Both the position numbers and the translations under genes were made by a program. Positions 38,852-51,648 of a DNA stretch of 64,000 nt are shown one piece after another (position 1 is the first letter of the stretch; each line of letters starts with the position of its first letter). Below the pieces are notes generated by a model, which saw nothing but the letters and a program-made list of their open reading frames with translations, made no database searches and was not told the origin of the DNA. This DNA comes from Anticarsia gemmatalis (Eukaryota; Arthropoda; Insecta; Lepidoptera; Erebidae). The stretch is from assembly GCF_050436995.1 (NCBI RefSeq), contig NC_134758.1, positions 5,456,001 through 5,520,000 on the forward strand. The letters are read 5' to 3'.

Positions 38852-39739
38852 ATTAGTGTATATGATTACCAGACAATAGCATGAAGCTTTTTTATCCGTC
38901 TGGTTTACGTATGACAGTACTAATTATTTTATATTCTGTAGGGGGCACTGTAAACTTTATTTTATTAGGTATTATCTGGTTTTATTGATATATTGACACA
39001 TGGGGACGAAAGTTTTGGTGTCAAAAAATAGCAAAGTAATCGCAATATATTATATTAGAAAATCTAGCGTTAGTCAGTCAAAATAGGGTTACTTAAATAT
39101 AGTTATAGATTGACTACACAAACGTTTAAAATGACACACTTAAAAGTTAAAATTCGGGCCAACAACTTAGCGCTAATCAAACCTTTTTACTCGCACCTTT
39201 ACGCGGTAGAAAATCAGGTATTGTAAAATATTTATTCAACATCACTCCTGATTTAGACGTGTGTATTTTTCATAGCCATTAAGTGTATAAGGCTCGCGGA
39301 GCGAATGAAAAATTGCCCTATTTTGAGGATGGATGACGCAAATTAAGAAAGCAATTACTCATCTGAAAAAGTACTGGGGCGGAATCTTAATAAGAACGAG
39401 ACTATGCCGGTGAGATATTTTTCATTCGGTCTCCTCGGACATTCACGAATTCGTAATTAAGATGTAAGTGTTCAGACACTAGAGGAATAATATTTTAACG
39501 TTCGCAAGTATTTGATGAATGCTTTCATATCTTACTTGGTGTGTGTTCTTCGCTTTTTATGAATACAGAGTTGAGCACAAATAAATTAAAGTTAGTCCTG
39601 CAAGTTGTAAAACAAATGTAGGTTGTAGCATTTATTCGGAATCATGCGAAAAGTGTTCAAAAGAAAACACGTGCAAATGGACAAAGTCTAACATAGCTCT
39701 GTACGCTACAAGAGAAAAAACAAGCACAAAACATGTTTC
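38852..39739. other. AT-rich intergenic DNA
   Basis: Nothing recognisable beyond mixed patches at 39160-39220 and 39360-39450. Confidence 0.55.
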
Positions 39740-40200
39740 CAAACAAACATTGGCCCCCAACCCTTCCCCTAAACCTGAAACGCAACGAGGTAATCTGAAA
39801 CAGTTTCCAGCAAAACAATTCAAGGTCGCTCACTATCGCGGGCTAGACGCCACAGTACGTGCGACTTGCCAGCGTCTGGCCCGCCGCACGTTTTCGCCCC
39901 ATGTTAAGCCCTCGAATTTTCTCCTAACTTTTTCCGCTCGGGGCCACTTATCACCCCACCCCCTGCACCCCTCCCTCACCCCCTGGTCCATCGAGCTCGA
40001 CCACTAATTGCGTCCGTTAATTAGGAAACGTCATGAGTGTTTACCGAGAGAGCTAAGTGTGAAGTTCGCCCCCCACTAATGCTTGGCGTGAAATTACTTC
40101 CGGGCAAGTTGAAACTTTTTGAGAAATAAACTTGGTGGGATTAATTAGCTGATGGGAGGAGGATTAGCCGCTGCGTCTGCGCTCTAACAAGATTATAAGA
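39740..40200. promoter_or_regulatory. C-rich conserved-looking island
   Basis: Contains CCAGCGTCTGGCCCGCCGC, CACCCCACCCCCTGCACCCC and CTCCCTCACCCCCTGG. It then switches abruptly to homeodomain words, ACTAATTGCGTCCGTTAATTAGG and GGGATTAATTAGCTG. The plus frame 39750-40007 follows the C-rich composition and has an antisense open partner, so coding is unlikely. This is among the clearest enhancer-like islands. Confidence 0.4.
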
Positions 40201-41450
40201 GTTCTGTTTCCACAACTTTTCAACTTTACTTACGTTAATTTTGTTTGTTCCAATGTTTTAGTGTTAGTTGTATGTAAACACTTGATGAAAGCTGAGACGT
40301 TTTTCTTTTCACAGATAATTAAGATCAAAATGAATTACGCTTTGTTCAAACTTTTATACATGATTCGATTTTCTAATCACAATCAACTTGTCCGACTATT
40401 GTGTTTAGTTTTTGGTTTCTATAGTACTTAAATAAATCACAGAGATCGAACTTTATTTGATTAATACAAAACAGTCATGTATCTTAAGCCGTTATCTTAG
40501 TTGAACAAACTGCATCGAATCGGATCATATATTTAATATTACATACAATATACACACTTATTCCTACGTACATCTAAGTTCCTTTGCAAAAGACGAGAGA
40601 CTAATCGTTAAATTCATGTTACAAACACATTACAATTCCATACAATTCAAATTTCCGTGTTGATAACTTGAAATTAATATCCAATAACTATTACCAATAA
40701 ATAAATGGTTAACTAAAGATCCGCTGAAAGAAAACAAAGCTACAAATAGGCTCTTACGTCAAAGGGAGTGGAGGTGTCGGTCGGTAATTAACACGTAGCG
40801 GTTTAATTACAACCCGCATTGAGGCTAAGTGATATGTGTCATCCGACGGGTTATGTGGCCGGCAATCGTCACTAATACCTGATACATTGACAGGGTTAAC
40901 GTTTATTAACTTCAGTTTATTGATTACAGGGTTCGGCTTTGACGTAATGTGTTATATTGTAGTATTATGAATGTTATTGTTGTTTTATGTTGAGACAATT
41001 TTGAAAATCGTGAGTCATATCATTCATGAGCTTTCTCCTTCTAGAGCGAGTTTTTTTTAAATTCTTTGTTCAGATAAATATTGTTCTTTTAAAAGTTTTT
41101 GAGACTAAAAGCTGTGGTTATCGATGTATTCATGAACATAATATGCATGCTACCGAATATTAAATGCTGGATATATTATGCTTATTTAATTTTGCTGAGA
41201 ACTTTTATGAACGTAGGTAATATGTACCAACGGACTGTGCTACATTTCTTTTTTTCTTAAGTGCTGTAAAAGGTTAATCTGGACATAACACACAATCGCA
41301 AAGTATTCTATTTCCAAAGTACATAACAAAAGATAAAATAGCCCTAAAATATTTAATATGCATAGCACACAATTATTTAATCATTTAAAACCTTTAAAAA
41401 TTCATAGTAAAAAATGCTATGTTGCAAATTACGTGGGTTCCGTATGATTT
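40201..41450. other. AT-rich spacer with one mixed patch
   Basis: 40740-40890 is GC-richer with GTAATTAACACG and GGTTTAATTACAACCCGC. The rest holds nothing recognisable. Confidence 0.5.
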
Positions 41451-41910
41451 TGTTTTGTTATGACAGCGCGAGTTGGCAACGTCGGGTTCGGCGACCCCAC
41501 TCCGAGTTTTAATGATAAAAAAATTCGTACAGAGGGGAGGCGAGTAAGTGCCATCGAAGGAGGGAAAAAACTACGGAGGAAAATATTTGGCGCGACAGGT
41601 TGCCTCTCCCCCGGGCCGAGGGGGGACCTTGATAAAAATTAAATCTTAACGACGGAAATTTAAAGATGACGCTCCAACGATCAAGAAGAGTGCACATCTG
41701 AGCCCCGGGGCGCTTTAATTGGGCTGAGGACTCGTGAGACGAACCTTCTTTTATGTACTCCCTTGATTGATTGGTACATTTACGGCAGATCCCCTGTCAA
41801 ACGTTTTAGGCAAGACATGTATTTGTTAATGTTTTTAATTCCCGGTTTTGCGCATCGCATTTCTTGTTACGAGTATTTCCAGACCGCTCCCGCTGTCCGC
41901 TAAACATTCT
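41451..41910. promoter_or_regulatory. GC-rich conserved-looking island
   Basis: Contains GCGACCCCACTCCGAGTTTT, TCTCCCCCGGGCCGAGGGGG and GAGCCCCGGGGCGCTTTAATTGGG. CCCCCGGGCC and CCCCGGGG are local palindromes. Open frames exist on both strands over the same DNA (41460-41642 plus, 41697-41509 minus), which is typical of GC-rich non-coding sequence. Confidence 0.35.
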
Positions 41911-43879
41911 CAATTGAACGTTTAGTACCATGTTTATTATACAGCATTCAACGTTTTACTATGAATTACATATTCATAGAAAATTATGAAATACGCGTTT
42001 AACTTAGATAGTAAAACGATAGCGCGCTGTGAGATATTAACGGTGAAATTATGATCTGTCGTAATAATGTTCGCACTGTTCTCGAAACTACCTATATTTC
42101 CTGATATTGGATAAAAGGATTGTATTGAAACTTCAGTAAGGTGGAGCATTTATCATTATTTACATAACAATAGCTTCTGCGTAACTGGAATTCTATCGTT
42201 TAACCACATAGCAATGATACTATAATAAAAATCAGTATTTTAAATTCTACTTTGATGCTAATCGAATAAATGATTTGACTTTTTCAATAAAACACAACTG
42301 TCCGCATATTTGCTGACGCTCTGTGTATACTATGTACATGTATATTGCTATTTAAAACCCCAGACACGAAGAAATTACATAAAAATAAAAGCAGTAACTC
42401 AAATTCGCGACCGCATTGAAATTCAAATCGGGATGCAAGGAGATTTGCATCGGACGGCATCGACTATTGATTTTCCAACGTCTTGAGGGCTACCATTGCA
42501 ATCCTACTTGTTTAAACTTTTTATTTTCACTCTTCACTCGCGTTTTTTGTTTCAACCACTCGCCCCAAGGCTTACTCCCCTACGCACTCCCTCTTGCATA
42601 AAAAAGCTTCTAATCGATAATTTCTTTGGGGGTGCATTAAGCATATCGCCAGTTTTGTGCACGAATGTTTTTCTCAATGCTCACAGATTTCACCCTCAAG
42701 GCTATTTTTGTTTTGGTGGCCATTTTCTTGATTGGAATGAGGAAAATCTTATGTTGTGTTTAATGTGTTTGTATACAACCTTTTGTATATAACGGTAGGA
42801 TAATTTGCATGCTAAGTTAAAATTTTGTTGATTCATTTTGCAAATGAATTAGCTTTGCATTTACAAATTACTCACATTTTATTATTAGTACATGGTTTAA
42901 AATCGTATAATAATGTTGATAGACTTTATCTTTGTGTTTCTTTAAGTCTTTACATATTAATTTATTGCTTATAATTTCTTAGATCATGCAATACTCAGAA
43001 CTTAAACCATTTCAACAGAAACGCATTCATTGAGCAATTACAATGTATGATTAAATTCTACAATAATTGTAACAATTTACTCAACGATCGGTATTCTAAT
43101 TTAAAACCAATAAAAGCATAAAAATAGCGTTCGTAACGGCTTTACAATTGAAATCAGCAATAACAGTAAAGGCGATCGGAGACGAGTCGTAGGATCTAAT
43201 CAGCGAAGACGCATGGCATGGATGTAGCTAACTGCCAATATCTGATGCACCGAGAGCCCGGACCCATTGTATTTGTTCTTTATGTTTTTTTACCGAGGGA
43301 CGCGACGATAATGTTTTTATGGCCAGAGGGTCGTAATCAGGGTACGGGGTGATTAAGTTCCGTGTCTAGTTTGTGAGTGACGAAACAAAAACGTACTATG
43401 TATATGAATTGTTTTTGCTTCTCAAGTATTCAATTGTAAGAGAGTAGTAAGTGTTCTATACATATTATTGCTATACACCGCACGAACGTCAGTTAAAAAA
43501 AAACTGACAAGTCGTGTAGATTCTAGAAACAAAATTCAAAATGTTCTCAACCAATTGATCGAATCTAAATCGTAGGTTCAATAAAGATAAAAAAATGTTT
43601 TGTTTTTTTATAACTTAACTGTTACAATTTAAATGCATTAATTTACATAATCTGATGAGAGAAACAGATTGTCTATGAAGATAGTATATTAATTTAAGTA
43701 CATGGGAAGAATTTTTATAGCATTGTAGAGACATTTGAAGCCGTGTCAAACGCTCTTAAAGCAATCACATGACGAAACTAACTACTTAACTAATCTTAAA
43801 CTGATTAAACAGCTTTCACTCAATACTCACAATCACATGTATTACGAATGAAATACGTAGAGACGTATAAAATGCTAAT
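41911..43879. other. Intergenic DNA
   Basis: AT-rich with a balanced stretch at 42390-42760. The two plus frames there (42416-42601, 42496-42792) are Phe/Leu-rich and unrecognised. Exact octamers ATTTGCAT occur at 42443-42450 and 42803-42810. 43130-43400 is a mixed island (GGCGATCGGAGACGAGTCG, GAGAGCCCGGACCC). Confidence 0.45.
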
Positions 43880-44300
43880 TTAACTCGCATCCACGGCCTA
43901 CACATTGGAAATGCCTCCCTTCCACGCATACCGGCACACGATAATGACTCCAAAACGGCAATTCGAGCCAGAGTTTTTCATAAAACGAGGTATATGAGTC
44001 AAGAACATTGGAGTCATAAACATGAGCACACCACCCCACGCATTCACCCCTTGCTCGAAAAAGTCACCCCCGCACGTACGTAGAAACACAAAAAAGGGCA
44101 CCAAAAGGACGTTACGCATCCCAAGTAAGCGGAGCTCATTGCTGGGTCTGCAGATGTCTTTAATGGCTTTAAATTATATGTAGAGAGAGCTAACTGCCGC
44201 TCCGCTCTCGCCTCTCCACTAGGTGATACATCACGTTTTGAGCGGCTGCCGCTTCCCTGTCCCTACTGTCGTTTGTTCTTGCACTATTTTTGTAATTTCG
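43880..44300. promoter_or_regulatory. Conserved-looking island
   Basis: Balanced, C-rich on the plus strand (CACACCACCCCACGCATTCA, GTCACCCCCGCACGTACG, GCCGCTCCGCTCTCGCCTCT). The minus frame 44119-43898 (Phe/Gly/Val-rich) is open across it but has no recognisable domain. Regulatory function is inferred from composition only. Confidence 0.3.
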
Positions 44301-45112
44301 TGTTTGGATGAATCTAACTATCGTTAATTCATTATGGCAGAACCGACATAGGAACTTAAGTTTCCTACTGTGTAGTATTTTTTATATTACACGTATAGAA
44401 TTCAAATGTGTTATACTATGAAGGTATATAGGTTTTGAAGAGCTCTTGTACTATATAACCAAATATTTAGTTGATTCGGTAAAAAGTAGTCATTCGATAA
44501 AAAGTAATATGTCTCGGGGCACCCCAATATATATTTTGTTTATTTCCTAATAAATAAGTTCTGATTTACTTTCCGATAAGGGCTTCAACAGATACTCGAC
44601 TAAATATACATTCCTGTGTTAAATTGGATGTGAATATGATAAAACTGCGAGTACACTGTATAAAACGTTATTGCGTTAAATTTTATAAGCAAGGAACTCA
44701 CGAGCGACCGAGCACGACTGAGCGCGATTTCATTATACAGGAAAAAAATCGCGGAGAAATTGGAAAATAATGTCAATTACCGTGTACAAACTGGAAGTCG
44801 CAGTCTAACGATCGTCATTACGCATTGTCGTGATTGCGTAAATAGGGACGATTTTGTCGCGAAGTGAGGCGGGGCGGGCCCGCTAAGTTTTCCGCTTCGC
44901 TTCTCGCACCGTTTGCGCTCGTTAATGTAATCGCGTCCTTGTCTTATATTAAGACGTGTAATTTAATTGAGAAACATTGATTTCTATATTCATGTTATAG
45001 TTTTTGGATTTTCATGACATGCATTTTCATTTCGATTGCTCTTTGTTATAGAACCCTGTTAAAATTCTTCAAGCAAAAGTGTTAATTTTATAGCTAAATA
45101 TAATACATTATT
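44301..45112. other. AT-rich DNA with one GC-rich patch
   Basis: 44690-44950 includes AGTGAGGCGGGGCGGGCCCG followed by TTCCGCTTCGCTTCTCGC. GGCGGGGCGGG fits Sp1/KLF-type sites. No frame is associated. Elsewhere AT-rich. Confidence 0.45.
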
Positions 45113-45131
45113 ATGAACCTTTGAGGTTCAT
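45113..45131. repeat. Perfect 8-bp hairpin with 3-nt loop
   Basis: ATGAACCT (45113-45120), loop TTG, AGGTTCAT (45124-45131). The flanks CATTATT and GATAATATG continue the pairing with one bulge, giving about 15 pairs. AGGTTCA is close to a nuclear-receptor half site, so the element may be an everted receptor site rather than an RNA structure. Confidence 0.4.
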
Positions 45132-47224
45132 GATAATATGTTTTCAGCTCAATCGTAACGACTAAATAAATTGGTCAGAATGCTCCACAAGTGAAATTGA
45201 AATAACTTTGTAACAGAACTAGCTTCACATTCGACATGTGGACCATTGAACCGAACGAAACAGTGCAGTTATCACATTGTTTTACGCGACAAAGCCGCGG
45301 ATGCGAGCGCTACGCTCGATCGCGCGTCTGCACCGGCCTTTATATCGATCATTTGGTTGATGGTTTAAAAACAATGACGTTTCCTGCGCGGGCGCATGTC
45401 ATGTGTTTGTTGATTGTCATATTGGAGTCAATGGGACTTTTGAGGCCGTAGAATTAATTAACTTTTGAATTTTGAACAGCTAGTAGATCAGAGTAATTAG
45501 AAGAATTGTCTCTTACTTCGTATTTGTGCGAATGTTTTTGTGTATTAAAAATTGAGGAATGAAATTTGGTGGTACGTTTTGAGTGATAAATGGAAATATA
45601 TAATAAAAAATACAGAATTAAATTCGTGATTTCGATTATATTCTGAATGTTTTGACCCTATTTCTAAATCTTGAATGAAAAATTAATACAATTTCTATGA
45701 ATACTCACAAAGTTCCCAATAGTCAACTGTCTTCATAAACTTGTTAATATGTATTGTGTTCTTCACTCACCTTCTGAAAAAGAAAAAAAACGAACGTTTA
45801 TTAAAAATATTCTCACAAAATCTTCGTTTCCGCCAAATGTCACAGAGATGCCCTATATTGTTCGTAAAAATAATAGGGTAAATTTCTCACAAAGGACGTT
45901 TTATATCCATTGAAGATATTTCTAAAATATGTGTGACAATTATCGGTACACGACATTAATAGTCTACTTACATTGTGAAGAAGATGGTAACGCAAAAAAA
46001 CTCCCCTAACATCGAAAGATTTATTCGCAAATTACTTATAAATTTCACCTCTAAACTCTAACGCTTTGCGTACAATACCTTTTCAAACGATTTTGCCTTT
46101 CCTCCCTTCGTAATAAAAGCCAATATTCTTCGTACATTTTGAATGATCGGAAATACTAAGGCCGACGGTCGTACTAGAACATTGGGCTCGCTTATAAAAA
46201 TGTATTTAAAATGTCGCTACGGAAAATGATTTATTGTGTATGGAGTGTCATAAATTTGTCCAGTCGGATTTGGAATGAGGCAGGCAATAAATACCGGTGC
46301 ATTTCGGCCTATGGTATGGAATATTTTTGTGCTATTATTGAGACGTTTCATGAATTTGTAATAACATTTGAATTTGGATACTTTAGAGGGCCATGAGCCC
46401 AGTAGTTCCTAAAGACTAGCAAACATTGCCTTTGGTCATAACTGGATGCTTTATCATCTGGTTCAATAATACAATTAATAACAAAATAATTATTTAAATG
46501 TCTTCGATTTTATTTTGTTCGAAGAGATAAGGAAACATTTCGTTCTTAATTAACACCTGCCTAAAATCTTACTTCGTAAAGAATCAGTAAACTTTCTAAG
46601 CTAGTCATTGATTGGTCACCGGAAGCATAACTAATTCTTTTATAACTCACTATGGCTATTACCTTCCATATTATTCGTTTTATGCCTACACAATACAATC
46701 ATTCATACTTTTATAAATAACTGTAAAAATATTTTTCATTCATTTCTAGAAAAAAATCGCAAGGTCTGTTCCAGACAAGACACGTCACGCTAATGTTGTT
46801 TTTCAATTAAAATTGCAATCACACACACATCACTCGCACAAAGCAACGACGGATGAACGATAAAAAGAAATAAAAAAATAATACACATGGGAATATTCAT
46901 GTTCTAATACGTGCGTTAATTTATGCAAGACGATACTCTAAAAAAATCACAAAGGCCTTCGTCAAAAATCGCGACTAGTGTCACCCAACACTTTGGAGGG
47001 AGCAAGAAAGCCCGTCAACCCCAACCTGACATGTCATTGTACTTCCTATTTTTGTCACTTAAAAGACTTTTTTTAACCAGCGAAGGAACAAAAACTGTCT
47101 AATTGTAACAGTTTTTTGTGCCAAGATTTTAAGCTCGATTATTTTTTCCTTTGTCACCGGTATAGACTTAAGGAATCACTTTTTAAGTTTGATTTGAACC
47201 GTTAGGATTAGTTTTTTATTTGTG
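45132..47224. other. Intergenic DNA
   Basis: 45230-45450 is a balanced island (CGACAAAGCCGCGGATGCG, TGCGCGGGCGCATGTCATG) with an unrecognised 71-codon frame. The rest is AT-rich, with a small C-rich patch at 46985-47045. No repeats or RNA genes. Confidence 0.5.
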
Positions 47225-47253
47225 TTCTGTTCTTCAAAAGGTAAAGAACAGAA
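47225..47253. repeat. Perfect 10-bp inverted repeat
   Basis: TTCTGTTCTT (47225-47234) and AAGAACAGAA (47244-47253) are exact reverse complements around a 9-nt loop. Together with TCAAATATTTG copies at about 47402-47412 and 47459-47468, it lies in a stretch rich in dyad symmetry. Confidence 0.45.
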
Positions 47254-47710
47254 AATAATTGAAACGTGATAGTTTCATATTTCTAAATTGTAGATTTTAA
47301 CGAAATCGCGCTTTATCGTCTCGTGGGAACTAAAAAATGAGGCCGCATCATCATTGAACGTCAAATATCATAGAAATATTTTTGATAAGCCACTGATTTG
47401 ATCAAATATTTGGACATAAAATCAAACATAAAGTCGCGTTGGTATTTGGTTTTACGACAAATATTTGACCGTATCAGTCAAATGCCAAACAGTGTAAGCA
47501 GAGCTACAATAACTACTTGAATCGAAATTTGCATAAATTTGCATGAGAGTTGACAAAGCTGGGTGAGAAACAGGTTGCTAACCTGTCGTCTATTTGTAGC
47601 ACACGCCTTCTTATCCATCCCATTTTTAATGGTTAAAACATTAATGTCCCATTTCATTTTCTTGTACCATGATTTTTATTCATTTTAATTTCTAAAGTAA
47701 TTATTTGATT
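47254..47710. other. AT-rich DNA with twin octamers
   Basis: ATTTGCAT occurs twice 10 bp apart, at 47527-47534 and 47537-47544. Such close spacing on one helical turn can support cooperative POU binding. Otherwise nothing was seen. Confidence 0.4.
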
Positions 47711-47800
47711 GGGGACGAACGAGATTCGATCGCGTATTTCACATGGTCCACACCTGTGGGACAGGAGGTGAACACTGTAGCCTGTTATTAAACCAATCCG
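47711..47800 (-). mobile_element. Possible tRNA-like SINE remnant
   Basis: On the minus strand TTGGTTTAATAACAGG resembles an A-box and GATCGAATCTCG resembles a B-box about 60 bp later, with a CCTGT CCC ACAGG hairpin between. The arms do not fold as a good tRNA. It may be the head of an unknown SINE or a coincidence. Confidence 0.22.
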
Positions 47801-50800
47801 ATCGATCGGAAAGGGTTCTAAGGAACTTATAATAATTGCGAACAAAAGAGATCCGCTTCGATCCGGAATTCTATTATTTATAGTTTCCGATCACGGTTTG
47901 AATACGCCTTAATTATCGGCTGCAGTGTGTCGCACCCTTAAGTTTTTTCTTTTAAAAACTTTCACGGGTGTTAGAACTTTCACGGGGTTAATTATTTTTA
48001 ACCGATTTTGTGTTATTTAATTGTGTTTTGTGGTGGCACAACACCGGATAAATACTTTTAATACAAAAAATGTCGCAATACTTTGTGTTTTCTTGGGTTC
48101 GAAATAATTGGTTCTTTTGTTCAAAAGTTCCACAACACAATTATCTAACACTTTTTTAGGAAACTTTATACCTGTAGAGTTCAAAATCTTTACCATTATT
48201 TTGTGAACGTTGGTATTTCACCGAATAAAATGTTACTATATTCCAAACAAAACTGCATATCAATATAAAAACCAAGATCAACAGTAGCCTCATAGCCTCA
48301 GCTGCATTATAAAAAAAATCTACGATCGAATGTTTAAATAACCCATTTAATAGGGAACTACTCCAAATATTGATTGAGGTACACCGTAAGGGTGGTGGAG
48401 ATGCCAAATAACGGATAAAAGTCACTGATGTGACGTGTCTACCTGGATGTCTTTAATAAGCCAGAAATTGTTTTGAAATGTGTTCGGTAAGCGTGAAGAT
48501 TTCGCTCGGATTAGTAGAGATCGGTAACGTATTTCTTAGTGTGTGGTGCTCAAAGTTTCGTCGCTGTTTTTTTTAAGTTTACAACGATCAGTTTACAAGC
48601 ATGATTGTAGCGGAGGATTCAAGTTACTTGTGCATGTATGGAAAGTCTAGAAACCAAAATTTTTTTTGGTTAATTTAGAAATATTCTGATTACTAAAGTA
48701 TAATTTATGTTTTAAATCTACTTTCTGTAAGAATCCTTTATACAATGTACACACCCTTAACTTAAACATTTGCACATATATCTTAATTTATTCTATAAAA
48801 AAAGAAATTTGCATACATCAAAATGTTTACACTATTTAAATGACAAAACATCTGTAAAGAAACCTACCGCTGACTTATGCAAATTTCAAAACTTCGAACA
48901 ACGTACTACGTTATTATATTCAAAACAGTTTAGTTTGAGAGCCGCTGACCACAAAAGTACTTTGTTACCATTGATTGGTACCACAATGAGCTACAAACTT
49001 TACTTTCACATTGTAAAGTGATATATTTATATTATTTCACAGCCCCTTGCAGAATGTATACAACAACAGTTACATAATCCCCTGTATATATAGAAGGGGC
49101 TAAGTACATAGCTTTAAATAAATGAGTTTGTATGAAAAATTTGATTTTGGTGAACTTCTTAGCAAATAGTTTTTTGAAGAAGTTTCTTTGTGGTTATATT
49201 AATGTGTTTGTCTTGTACTCGAGTTGAGAAATTAGTTGCGCGTACATTCTGATCACGCGGCATGAATTAATCTTTGTTAGTATAGAAATAGTTGTATTGT
49301 TAGGCGATATTTTTATCCTTTATGCTTTCAAGGTAGGATTAATATAACCAAACAAATTTACTTTTATCTGCGTATTCAGATGACGTAGTTTTTGAAAGCG
49401 CAGATAATTGCTCTACCATTTTTGAGGTGTTAGGAAATTCGTTACTCGCAACTTCGATTTATCGTTTATCGTTTAACATTTATAGTATTATTAGTTTCCC
49501 TACAATTTCCAAACCACATACACTCAAAACAAACACAATTTAAAGTGACATAACATACCTATAAAACAGTGTATCAAACTTTACGGCTATGATAACTAGT
49601 TCTTATCATTATACGGCGTGACGTATCGAGAATTCAAAATGTTATGACACTGGAATCTGTACCCCGTAACCGAAGCACCATAAAATAACCATTTCTTTCA
49701 TGTTATACGATCGCGTAAAATTGCGTAAAAAGGTGCGCGTAATGCGTAAGGGTTAAACAGCTATCTAAGCGCGTTAAAATCGCAACGATACAACTACTCG
49801 AGTGGAAACCGTAAAAAACGTCGATCATTGAAGATTTGGATGCGGCACTGGGTTGAGTGTGATTGATTGATCATAGCCGTACAAACTTGTGGGTATGTTT
49901 ATACAACATGAGAGTTCATGCATCTATGATTTTATAAATATCAAAATGATTTCGTCGGAAAATTGCCGATATTATTTGGACTGGTAAGTTAAATGTAGCT
50001 TTTTCTAGTCAAAACACTGAATTATTTTGCAATTAAGGTAGGTCTAGGTCACTTCAATAATTATTCATGCAGTTCGTTTTTCATATTCACAAGTCGTGCT
50101 AAAGCTTTGCTAACATTTTACGTGCCTTTTACACTTCTTACTATTTTTATTCTATTCTAGTTACATTACATTTAGGGACTTTTATCTAAAAACAGATATG
50201 CCAGTCCCATTGTGACCATCACGAACAAGCACCATCATTAAAATTCTAACTATGATCTCAACAAATGACTGATATTTCCAACCTTAACATCTAAATACAC
50301 AACCAAGTAACTACCACATCAATTTCTTAACATTTCAGTGCTCTATAAATCTGATATTCAGGTAACGCTTCGGATAACCATGTGAAAACTGTGTGTGACA
50401 CTCGAACCCATAAATAAGCCATTAACACATCATACGGGACTTTCTACAATAGTTACTTATTGTGTACTGTACTTTATAACCTATAAATAATTGTGTATGG
50501 TCTTAAAGACCGAGTAACGGTTTTTGAAGGGTTGATTTGCAGTAATGGGTTGTAAATATGTCTGTCTTTTTCGGGAATGGAGTGACAATGTTTTTAAGTA
50601 AAATATGTTTGGTATGCTTTATGAGTGAAGTTCTAGTAATAAAATTATAAAGTACAAAATGTTATTGGGGTTATTGTATAACAGTTTTTTTAAATAAAAT
50701 ACTTTGAACGAATTATACGAAATGGGGATCTTTTGTATTTTAATTTTATCTAAATTCGTAATGTAGTAGTACTTTACTGCAGGAAAAGCAAAAGTATGAA

Positions 50801-51042
50801 ACAAATATTATTCCAATAATCTCATGACTGTTATATACATAGGTGACGTTAATTTATAAAAAGGTAGATAAACACTTATATACTGATGTAGTTTTTGTAA
50901 CGACGTTCTAAGAAATATTCAAAACATAAACAGTCGCAACAAAAAAGCAATTAATTAAACAAAACGTCACAGCACTTCCTAAAAAGCGTATTACATGAAA
51001 AACACATGTAATATTTTATCTTTTGAATATCTATCAAATTGT
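47801..51042. other. Intergenic DNA
   Basis: AT-rich with mixed patches at 47860-48060 and 49600-49860. A short direct repeat AACTTTCACGGG occurs at 47957-47968 and 47975-47986 (18-bp period). Exact octamers lie at 48807-48814 (ATTTGCAT) and 48877-48884 (ATGCAAAT). The frames at 48156-48425 (minus) and 48770-49021 (plus) are unrecognised. Confidence 0.5.
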
Positions 51043-51122
51043 CACCGTTGGAGGGCCGTGGGCTAAGTGTCAAAAATGCGAGTGTAGTGGTCATTCGATC
51101 GGGAGATAACGACACCCCACCT
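51043..51122 (+). repeat. Duplicated element, copy 1 (TAAGTGTCAAAAA type)
   Basis: Shares ordered blocks with 51649-51723: CACCG, TAAGTGTCAAAAA followed by a GC dinucleotide one base later, TGGT, GATCG, AGATAA and ACCCCACCT. The spacers differ and small indels are present, so selection appears to have kept the blocks while the rest diverged. TAAGTG fits NK-2 class homeodomains and AGATAA fits GATA factors. It lies upstream of an 80-codon frame (51039-51281) that I do not consider coding. Confidence 0.6.
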
Positions 51123-51648
51123 CACAACCTCACAGCCCTCGGTGGACAAATGCTGCGAACGATTCAACACGACACACTCTTCACGCTCGTTTTCACTTAT
51201 GGTTTAGACGTTTTTATGCTACTGTGTTTGTTTTTTTATCCTGCTTTTGTAGGTAACACATTTTCATCAACGGACTTCTAAAAATGTATTTTTGCTTAAA
51301 CTGCGTTCTATATTTTGTCTTGCTTCAAGTACTGACCAATCTGGGCCTATATGGATCAGGTATTTGTTGGTAGATATTATTAGTGTCTATAGTTAGTTTG
51401 AACTAAAATAATTCACTAGGAAGTGTCCACTACGTGTCAAAAATTAATAATTGTGTAGATATGACAGTCGTTAAGCGAATAACTTGTAAATTACAATTTG
51501 AAATCTATTAATTTACGTTTAATTTACAAGTTAAACACGATATTTTGTTGCCTAGTTAAAAGTCCTATGAAAAATAAAGAAAAACGTTAACATAGTAAAA
51601 CAATTTAATTTTCATTCGCAAATGACTTTGTTTACAAAGTTAAAGGTA
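51123..51648. other. Spacer between the two copies
   Basis: AT-rich after 51280. A related phrase, GTGTCAAAAATTAATAATTG, occurs at about 51437 and may be a third, strongly decayed copy of the core. Confidence 0.45.

Noticed and set aside
36691..40062. GAGAGCTAAGTGT shared at about 36693 and 40050
   Set aside because: A 13-base match without further alignment is expected by chance many times in a 64-kb window.
51121..51131. TCACAACCTC shares the seed of miR-307
   Set aside because: Only about ten bases match and no hairpin is formed by the flanks.
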